Shown: in pieces, positions 56,701 through 64,000 of the stretch
Position numbering within the stretch: the stretch's first letter is position 1
How the letters are laid out: every line of letters starts with the position of its first letter
Program-made: the position numbers and the translations under genes
Notes under the pieces: model-generated
The model's database searches: none
What the model saw: the letters and a program-made list of their open reading frames with translations, nothing else
Told to the model about the DNA's origin: nothing
NCBI GenBank assembly: GCA_031732795.1
Contig: JAVMKC010000086.1
Location: 1-64,000, forward strand
Direction of reading: 5' to 3'
DNA from: Accumulibacter sp031732795
GTDB taxonomy: Bacteria; Pseudomonadota; Gammaproteobacteria; Burkholderiales; Rhodocyclaceae
DNA length: 64,000 nucleotides

Positions 56701-56794
56701 CGGCAACCCGGCGCAGTTCCTCGGTCCACGAAAGAACGCCCAGGCCACCACACGACGGGGGGGCGTCGTCTTCGGCCGAATTATCCAAGCCCAT
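53774..56794 (-). CDS. SNF2-family DEAD/DEAH-box helicase
   Basis: The 1006 residues end in a complete Swi2/Snf2 ATPase. It has GILADDMGLGKTAQT (near 565), DEAQ in LLILDEAQTVKNSRSQG (near 665), LTGTPLENHLGELWSQFDFL, and the second RecA lobe with KTGGVGLNLTAADTVIHYDPWW and ATDRAHRLGQ (near 940). The first 550 residues are an uncharacterised domain found in bacterial SNF2 proteins. No SWIM zinc motif is seen at the N-terminus, though many relatives carry one, so the start may be further upstream or the domain absent. It likely moves proteins on DNA or remodels transcription complexes. Confidence 0.9.
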   Translation of the reverse strand: MGLDNSAEDDAPPSCGGLGVLSWTEELRRVAVAVSKNDRQTPVGRQQLFYLLQWTDDSRGFGIVVRKGRYPENGDELWSLDRALDRTQRFLSDDDRPILRLLWAERAVDTGLQAFGLGPQHGAEVLKLMAQSGRLYRHDDHSLLTLAEPRPATVTWRSEEEDGLQRPTLLAEPTASLIIPLPVPWYIDVDRQEIGPLAVVGNPAVVARLFALPPLSAVAAAQMDDALAQPLNAGVPVAPEAPHVILRSIVAAPQAVLRLQTLNTHGNRNWRDYLISYSGGPFDIAVPVFVYDDAEVAPDDLRDYAVLASGETVHIERQHEVETRLMDQLFSCDFEKIPGYVLHTFGRPPDNAYGLAELAKWPVFMRDDLLRLREAGWHVDFAADFRHRQLDIDAWDAELSEAENGWFNLDLGIFVEGERLPLAPLLAALFRRDHRWLDVGQLARIADDEIIDLITASGQRIRAAAERLKLLAATLIDLFDGLLGGTALRVSRFDAPRLAAFNDPGRWRFRGQHDILALAKRLSAAQGIARLDPPAGLGLELRHYQLEGLAWLQFLREQNIAGILADDMGLGKTAQTLAHLLLEKEAGRLDLPSLIVLPTSLIFNWKNEAARFAPMLTILSLHGPERKSHFAEIAHHDVVLTTYPLLWRDAAELMLHRYHLLILDEAQTVKNSRSQGAAVVRQIDARHRLCLTGTPLENHLGELWSQFDFLLPGFLGSNHAFTKFWRTPIEKQNDSERRELLARRVQPFILRRRKEEVARELPPKTVIIRKVELTGGQRDLYETVRVAMDEKVRAEIANKGFSRSQIVILDALLKLRQVCCDPRLVKAKAAQKVRERAKLELLMTMLPEQVEEGRRILLFSQFTSMLQLIEKELKAAGLDYLLLTGQSRDREDLVRRFQNAEVPIFLISLKTGGVGLNLTAADTVIHYDPWWNPAAENQATDRAHRLGQDKPVFVYKLIVAGSIEEKILTLQERKAELAAQILADDDTVDAKFTSEDLAALFSPLPE

Positions 56795-56910
56795 TCCCGA
56801 CGGACAAACCGAAGCATGGCCAGAATGCCACCGAGCCGCTCGGATTGATCGGCAACGTTTTCAACGTCGGAATTCGAACAAAACGGTCATCAGCGGGCAA
56901 TTTCCTGACC

Positions 56911-56930
56911 TGTCGCCAAATACGGCGACA
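56911..56930. repeat. 7-bp hairpin between yajQ and the SNF2 gene (distal)
   Basis: TGTCGCC-AAATAC-GGCGACA is a perfect inverted repeat. It lies in the 237-base gap between yajQ and the SNF2 gene; no T-run follows it. Confidence 0.35.
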
Positions 56931-56978
56931 ATGAAACCAAGCGGCTAAGCTAGCACAGCCAAGGCGGCAAGTTAAGTC

Positions 56979-56995
56979 TCGAAACAACGTTTCGA
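56979..56995 (-). terminator. 7-bp hairpin after yajQ
   Basis: TCGAAAC-GTT-GTTTCGA is a perfect stem with a three-base loop, 36 bases past the yajQ stop on the minus strand. The following sequence is only mildly T-rich, so it is a tentative terminator. Confidence 0.35.
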
Positions 56996-57031
56996 TGGCT
57001 TGGCAAAAAGCTGACGCTCCGGACTGAATGC

Positions 57032-57526
57032 TCAGTCGCGGAAATTGCCGTATTTGATCGGGAAATCGGTGATGGTTTTGGTGACCAGGGCGATACAAGC
57101 CTGCAGATCGTCGCGTTTGGCGCCGCTGACGCGCACCGCGTCGCCCTGGATCGACGCCTGGACCTTCATTTTGCTGTCCTTGATCAGTTTGACGATTTTC
57201 TTGGCTAGTTCTGACTCGATACCGATCTTGATCTTCAGTTCCTGTTTGACCTTGTTGCCGGAAACGCGTTGCACCGGCTGGTGATCGAGACGTTTGGTGC
57301 TCTCCTTCTCCTTTTTTTCCATTGCCGGAAATAACAGGTCCTTGATCTGGTCGAGCTGGAAATCGGAATCGCCGTGAATGAGGATCAACTTGTCCTTTTC
57401 ATTGAGTTCGACCTTGGCGCTGGTGCCTTTGAAATCGTAACGGTTGTCGATCGCACGCCGGGTGACGTCGATGGCGTTGGTCAACGCGGCCATGTCGGCT
57501 TCAGAGGAAAAATCGAATGAAGGCAT
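57032..57526 (-). CDS. yajQ: YajQ-family nucleotide-binding protein
   Basis: YajQ proteins bind nucleotides, with cyclic di-GMP shown for Xanthomonas and Pseudomonas members, and affect transcription. The 164 residues start MPSFDFSSEADMAALTNAID and include RYDFKGTSAKVELNEKDK and VQASIQGDAVRVSGAKRDDLQ, all typical. The ATG at 57526 gives normal family length; the frame upstream reaches into ppnP and is not coding for this protein. Confidence 0.95.
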   Translation of the reverse strand: MPSFDFSSEADMAALTNAIDVTRRAIDNRYDFKGTSAKVELNEKDKLILIHGDSDFQLDQIKDLLFPAMEKKEKESTKRLDHQPVQRVSGNKVKQELKIKIGIESELAKKIVKLIKDSKMKVQASIQGDAVRVSGAKRDDLQACIALVTKTITDFPIKYGNFRD

Positions 57527-57588
57527 TTTGCGGGCGTCCAGTGGCAGAAGAGAGGCGGAGAAATCGGTAAAGAGTGTAAATAAGGCGT

Positions 57589-57900
57589 TCAGCCGAAGTG
57601 ACAGATGTAGTGATACGGTTGATCGCAAGCGATTTCGAACGACGAATTGCCGGCAATGGCAAATGATTCGCCAACGCCATAGTGTCGCCATTCGCTCTCG
57701 CCAGCCTGCCGGACGCGGCAGGTACCCGCGGTGCCTTCCATCGTTTCCGGGGCGCTGGTGTTGAAGGTCAGCGTCGATGGCAGAATCACGCCGACGCTCT
57801 TCACGCGACCGTCTGCGAAACGGACGGTATGGCTGACACATTTGCCGTCGAAATAGACGTTGGCCTGTTTGACGATGCTGACGTTATCGAATTGCGACAT
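57589..57900 (-). CDS. ppnP: Pyrimidine/purine nucleoside phosphorylase PpnP
   Basis: PpnP (DUF1255) is a small cupin that phosphorolyses a wide range of nucleosides. The 103-residue sequence reads NVYFDGKCVSHTVRFADG, VGVILPSTLTFNT, ETMEGTAGTCRV and CDQPYHYICHFG, matching the family throughout. It lies two bases after the DUF2788 gene. Confidence 0.93.
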   Translation of the reverse strand: MSQFDNVSIVKQANVYFDGKCVSHTVRFADGRVKSVGVILPSTLTFNTSAPETMEGTAGTCRVRQAGESEWRHYGVGESFAIAGNSSFEIACDQPYHYICHFG

Positions 57901-57902
57901 TT

Positions 57903-58112
57903 TCAGAACCCCATGAATTTCTGCATCACCGTCTTGGCGATGAACCCGACCATGCCGAAAGAGAGGACGAAGAACAGGATGATCGTGCCGGTTTTTCCCG
58001 CTTTCGACTTCCAGGCGATTTCACCGATGATGAACAGCATGAACAGGATGAAAGCGCCGATCCCGAACGTGGTGCCGAAGTCTGAAATCTGTTCTTCGGT
58101 CAGCCCGAACAT
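57903..58112 (-). CDS. DUF2788 small membrane protein
   Basis: The 69-residue protein has two hydrophobic helices (about 16-31 and 40-60) around EIAWKSKAGKTG, as in DUF2788. Function is unknown. It is tightly placed between argG (17 bases) and ppnP (2 bases), so probably co-transcribed with them. Confidence 0.85.
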   Translation of the reverse strand: MFGLTEEQISDFGTTFGIGAFILFMLFIIGEIAWKSKAGKTGTIILFFVLSFGMVGFIAKTVMQKFMGF

Positions 58113-58129
58113 CGCCGGCGTACTCCCGT

Positions 58130-59359
<1,230 letters not shown>

Positions 59360-59404
59360 CTTGTCATACCTGCAATAAATCAATTAGTAGAAATCATGAA
59401 CGGG

Positions 59405-60346
59405 CTAGATTGTCGAAGCGTTCACCCGACCGAGCAGGAGGTATTCGAGCAGGGCCTTCTGGGTATGCAGCCGGTTTTCGGCTTCGTCCCAAACCACGCT
59501 CTGCGGCCCGTCGATCACCGCCGCGGCGACTTCTTCGCCGCGATGAACCGGCAGACAGTGCATGAACAGCGCTTCGGGCCGGGCCAGACGCATCATCTCC
59601 GGGCCGACCTGCCAGTTGGCGAAATCACGACGCCGGGCCTCGTTTTCCTCTTCGAAACCCATCGACGTCCAGACGTCGGTGGTCAGCAGATCGCAATCAC
59701 TCGCGGCGGCGAACGGGTCGGTGAAAAACTGGTAATGGCGGGAGGAGGGCAGATTGACCTTGGCCGGGTCGATTTCGTATCCTGGCGGGGTCGACACGTT
59801 GAGTTTGAAATCAAGCACTTCTGCCGCTTGCAACCAGGTGTTGCAGACATTGTTCCCATCACCGATCCAGGCAACGGTCTTGCCCTGGATCGCTCCGCGA
59901 TGCTCGATGAAGGTGAAGATGTCGGCAATGATCTGGCAGGGATGGTGGTCATTGGTCAGACCATTGATCACCGGCACCCGTGAATTGGCGGCAAAGCGTT
60001 CGACGATCTCCTGCTCGAAGGTGCGGATCATCACCACGTCGCTCATCCGCGAAATCACCTGCGCCGAGTCCTCGACCGGCTCGCCGCGCCCCAGTTGGGA
60101 ATCACGGCTGTTGAGATAGATGGCCGTACCGCCGAGCTGCTGCATGCCGGCTTCGAAGGACAGGCGGGTGCGGGTGCTGGCTTTCTCGAAAATCATCACC
60201 AGCGTCCGGTCGATCAGCGGCCAGTATTGGCGGTGTGACTTGAACTGCGCCTTGATCCACGCTGCCCGGGCGAACAGATGGTCGTACTCGTCGCGACCAA
60301 AATCACTGAACTGCAAAAAATGTTTGACACGGTTCACCGTGGACAC
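59405..60346 (-). CDS. argF: Ornithine carbamoyltransferase
   Basis: ArgF makes citrulline from ornithine and carbamoyl phosphate. About 313 residues: the carbamoyl-phosphate loop EKASTRTRLSFEAG, HPCQIIADIFT, DVWTSMGFEEE and the ornithine-side HCLPVHRGEEV. HCLP supports ornithine rather than acetylornithine as substrate. No ATG lies near the start; the GTG at 60346 fits family length best. A GTG at 60337 or the TTG at 60373 are alternatives. It follows argD by 13 bases. Confidence 0.93.
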   Translation of the reverse strand: MSTVNRVKHFLQFSDFGRDEYDHLFARAAWIKAQFKSHRQYWPLIDRTLVMIFEKASTRTRLSFEAGMQQLGGTAIYLNSRDSQLGRGEPVEDSAQVISRMSDVVMIRTFEQEIVERFAANSRVPVINGLTNDHHPCQIIADIFTFIEHRGAIQGKTVAWIGDGNNVCNTWLQAAEVLDFKLNVSTPPGYEIDPAKVNLPSSRHYQFFTDPFAAASDCDLLTTDVWTSMGFEEENEARRRDFANWQVGPEMMRLARPEALFMHCLPVHRGEEVAAAVIDGPQSVVWDEAENRLHTQKALLEYLLLGRVNASTI

Positions 60347-60359
60347 CCCGAATATGCGC

Positions 60360-61535
60360 CTAATCGGCGGCAAAAAAATCGCGGATCAGCGCGGACAGCC
60401 GCGTGACCAGTTCGCGCGCTTCCTCGGCGTTGAAGGTCAGCGGCGGCAGCAGGCGGATGATCTTGTCGGCAGTGACGTTGATCAACAGTCCGGCGGCCAA
60501 TGCGCGGCTCACCAGGTCGGTGCACGGCCGATCGAGTTCGATGCCGATCATCAAGCCCTGGCCGCGAATATCGATCACGCCAGTGCAACCAGCGAGCGCC
60601 GTCGCCAGTTCCCGGCGGATCAGCTCGCCGATGGTCAGCGCGTTGGCCAATAGTCCATCTCTTTCGATGACCGACAGCGTGGTCAGTGCGGCGACACTCG
60701 CCAGCGGGTTGCCGCCGAAGGTCGAGCCGTGATTGCCGGGCGAGAACAGGCCGCTGGCCCGGCCGGCCGCCAGACAGGCGCCGATCGGCACTCCGCTGCC
60801 GAGTCCCTTGGCCAGGGTGACGATGTCCGGCCGGATGCCGGCCTGCTGGAAAGCGAACCAATGGCCGGTGCGCCCCATGCCGCACTGCACTTCGTCGCAG
60901 ATCAGCAGCCAGCCGCGCTGGTCGCACAAATCGCGCAAGCCGCGCTGAAAGGCCAGATCGGCGACGTTGATGCCGCCTTCACCCTGGATGATTTCGAGCA
61001 TGACGCCGACGATATTCTTGTGGTGCTTGGCGATGGCGGTGATGGCGCCGATGTCGGCGTACGGCACCCGGACGAAACCCGGCAACAGTGGTTCGAAACC
61101 GGCTTGCGCCTTGCGGTTGCCGGTTGCCGAAAGCGTGGCCATCGTCCGGCCGTGAAACGCTTTTTCCATCACCACGATCGCCGGGCTGTCGATTTCCTGG
61201 CGGTGACCGTAATAACGTGCCAATTTGATTGCCGCTTCGTTGGCTTCGCAACCGGAGTTGCAGAAAAAGACCTCGTCCATGCCGGCCAGTCCGGCCAGTT
61301 TGTCGGCCAGTTGTTCCTGCTCCGGAATGCGGTAGAGATTGGAAACGTGCAGCACTCGTTGCGCCTGCGCGCTCAGGGCGGCAACCAGCGTGGGATGGTT
61401 GTGTCCAAGCGTCGAGACGGCAATCCCCGCTAAAGCATCGAGATAGCGCTTGCCGTCGGTGTCGGTCAGCCAACTGCCCTGGCCATGGCTGAAAGCCACC
61501 GGCAGGCGGCTGTAGGTAGTCATCAGGTGCGACAT
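60360..61535 (-). CDS. argD: Acetylornithine aminotransferase
   Basis: ArgD is the PLP transaminase of arginine synthesis and can also serve lysine synthesis. The 391-residue protein has FCNSGCEANEAAIKLAR, EIIQGEGGINVA, the LLICDEVQCGMGRTGHWFA segment and the cofactor Lys in TLAKGLGSGVPIGA. The ATG at 61535 is chosen over upstream starts on family length. It is the first gene of argD-argF-argG, with a G/C-rich hairpin in its leader. Confidence 0.94.
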   Translation of the reverse strand: MSHLMTTYSRLPVAFSHGQGSWLTDTDGKRYLDALAGIAVSTLGHNHPTLVAALSAQAQRVLHVSNLYRIPEQEQLADKLAGLAGMDEVFFCNSGCEANEAAIKLARYYGHRQEIDSPAIVVMEKAFHGRTMATLSATGNRKAQAGFEPLLPGFVRVPYADIGAITAIAKHHKNIVGVMLEIIQGEGGINVADLAFQRGLRDLCDQRGWLLICDEVQCGMGRTGHWFAFQQAGIRPDIVTLAKGLGSGVPIGACLAAGRASGLFSPGNHGSTFGGNPLASVAALTTLSVIERDGLLANALTIGELIRRELATALAGCTGVIDIRGQGLMIGIELDRPCTDLVSRALAAGLLINVTADKIIRLLPPLTFNAEEARELVTRLSALIRDFFAAD

Positions 61536-61568
61536 GTCGCGTCCATTGCACAGTCTTCCAAACTGAAA

Positions 61569-61586
61569 CGGCGGCTCGCGCCGCCG
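61569..61586 (-). terminator. Hairpin in the argD leader, possible attenuator
   Basis: CGGCGGC-GCGA-GCCGCCG is a perfect 7-bp stem with a four-base loop, followed on the minus strand by TTTCAGTTT. It lies 33 to 51 bases before the argD ATG. It resembles a weak factor-independent terminator, so it could limit transcription into the arginine genes. Confidence 0.5.
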
Positions 61587-61733
61587 AATAACGTTTACGT
61601 CGCCGGAATGCATCGAAAAGGGTCAAACCGGCCGACAAGGCCAAGATTCTACGGGAAAAGACCGGTAATGTATATAAATTGTCCCCGTTGACGGCAGGGC
61701 GTCCGACGACGGTTGGCCAGCGACGCTGGCGCG

Positions 61734-62255
61734 TCAGAGCGTCAGCAGATCGCGCAGATAACGTTGCCAGTTGGTCACGTAATGCTCGGCGCTGTTCAGG
61801 AGTCTGGCGAGGTCGGCATCGTCGAGTTGGCGGATCACCCGGCCGGGCGAACCGACGATCAGCGAACGATCGGGATAAACCTTGCCCTCTGGAACCAGGG
61901 TGTTGGCGCCGACCAGACAGCCCCGGCCGATCACCGCCCGATTGAGCACCACCGAACCGATGCCGATCAGCGATCCGTCGCCGATGGTGCAGCCGTGCAG
62001 CATCACCAGGTGACCGATGGTCACGTCACGGCCGATGGTCAACGGCACGCCCTCGTCGGTATGCAGCACGCTGTTGTCCTGGATGTTGCTGTTCTCACCG
62101 ATGGTGATCGGATCATTGTCGCCTCGAACCGTGGCGTTCCACCAGACCGAGGCGTTTTTCGCCAGACGAACGTCGCCGATCACCGTGGCGTTGGGGGCAA
62201 TCCAGCTTTGCGGATCGATTTGCGGGTGGCGGTCGCCTAATGCGAAGATGGACAT
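61734..62255 (-). CDS. Gamma-carbonic-anhydrase-like hexapeptide protein
   Basis: This 173-residue left-handed beta-helix protein (YrdA/CaiE-like) shows repeated hexapeptides and metal-site histidines in NSVLHTDEGVPLTIGRDVTIGHLVMLHG. Whether it has carbonic anhydrase activity is not clear from sequence alone. It stands between the MacB-type permease gene and argD; 57 and 198 bases separate it from them. Confidence 0.9.
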   Translation of the reverse strand: MSIFALGDRHPQIDPQSWIAPNATVIGDVRLAKNASVWWNATVRGDNDPITIGENSNIQDNSVLHTDEGVPLTIGRDVTIGHLVMLHGCTIGDGSLIGIGSVVLNRAVIGRGCLVGANTLVPEGKVYPDRSLIVGSPGRVIRQLDDADLARLLNSAEHYVTNWQRYLRDLLTL

Positions 62256-62311
62256 GGCAGGCTTTCGATGGTTTAAGGAAGGGAACGGGCCGTCGATTGT
62301 ATCCCGTCCGG

Positions 62312-63525
<1,214 letters not shown>

Positions 63526-63532
<7 letters not shown>

Positions 63533-64000
63533 CGAACGTCCTCGTCGGCTGGAGCTGGCAGGTCTTTTCCGACCAATATCGGCGCGTTCTTGTCGGCCGG
63601 CGTCGGTTGATCGCTGACGATTAGACCGTCACGAAAACGGACCTGGCGTTGCGCATGAGCCGCGATGTCGTTTTCGTGAGTCACCAGAACGAGGGTGATC
63701 CCCTGCCGATTGAGCCCGGCGAACAAGGCCATGATTTCTTCGCTGGTCTGGCTGTCGAGATTACCGGTCGGTTCATCGGCCAGAATCAACGGCGGGGAGT
63801 TGATCAGCGCGCGGGCGATGGCCACCCGTTGTTGCTGGCCGCCGGAAATCCGGCTTGGCAGCGAGGTGGCGTAATCGGCCAGCCCGACTCGCGCAAGCTC
63901 CTGGCGGGCTCTGGCGCGGCGCGCGGCGCGGTCTACGCCGGCATACACCAGCGGCAGGGCGACGTTATCTTCCAGAGTCATCCGCGGCAGCAGGTTGAAA
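63526..64000 (-). CDS. MacB-type ABC transporter ATP-binding subunit (5' end outside window)
   Basis: The visible 157 residues are the C-terminal two thirds of an ABC ATPase: FNLLPRMTLEDNVALPLVYAG, the signature ISGGQQQRVAIARAL, Walker B LILADEPTGNLDS and H-loop VLVTHEND. The Walker A lies beyond the window edge. A 35-residue tail follows the ATPase core. The gene is coupled to the permease gene by overlap, and here, unlike E. coli MacB, ATPase and permease are separate proteins. Confidence 0.92.

Overview
The window is chromosomal DNA of a GC-rich, motile betaproteobacterium, most likely of the Rhodocyclales (Dechloromonas, Azoarcus, Accumulibacter-like). The support is gene order: metZ-purF-cvpA-SPOR-folC-accD-trpA-trpB-trpF-truA-(membrane protein)-fimV-asd-leuB-leuD-leuC on one strand, plus a FleSR-type flagellar block and an oxygen-independent ubiquinone operon. 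The lineage is inferred from synteny and protein character, not from a marker gene. No rRNA, tRNA, CRISPR array or intact transposon was seen.

Region by region. 1-14.8 kb: flagellar basal body and export genes. fliE, a FleR-like sigma54 activator and a FleS-like kinase are on the minus strand; fliF-G-H-I-J-K-L-M-N-O-P-Q-R run on the plus strand with many overlaps. A good sigma54 promoter lies directly before fliE. 14.9-17.3 kb: ubiU-ubiV-ubiT, the O2-independent ubiquinone hydroxylation genes, with every iron-sulfur cysteine at the expected spacing. 17.7-18.8 kb: an Xre/MbcA-type antitoxin and RES-domain toxin pair with its own promoter and an inverted repeat. 19-20.2 kb: a lone wecB. 20.5-24.1 kb: the least characterised part, with four genes (small membrane protein, SDR, DUF2269 membrane protein, DUF4166 protein) behind a membrane-anchored AraC regulator. 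24.3-25.4 kb: an orphan LivK-like binding protein with an FNR/CRP-type palindrome before it.

25.6-31.5 kb: the heat-shock operon grpE-dnaK-dnaJ with two clear sigma32 promoters (before grpE, and over the grpE stop codon) and a perfect 10-bp hairpin between dnaK and dnaJ. Divergent from it is a Ser/Thr kinase fused to a cyclic-nucleotide-binding-like domain. 31.5-49.9 kb: the biosynthetic block (methionine, purine, folate, malonyl-CoA, tryptophan, lysine/threonine precursor, leucine) with fimV and tRNA pseudouridylation. 50-58.1 kb: an M48 lipoprotein protease, an MFS carrier, a DUF465 protein, aroC, a large SNF2 helicase, yajQ, ppnP and a DUF2788 protein. 58.1-61.5 kb: argD, argF and argG, transcribed in that order. 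61.7-64 kb: a gamma-carbonic-anhydrase-like protein and a MacB-type exporter cut by the window edge.

The window is mostly ordinary core genome. The points most worth a second look are the AraC/SDR/DUF2269/DUF4166 cassette, a diverged non-coding repeat present twice (near 2.0 and 21.2 kb), the paired sigma32 promoters, the kinase-cNMP fusion beside the chaperones, and a 20-bp hairpin after fimV.
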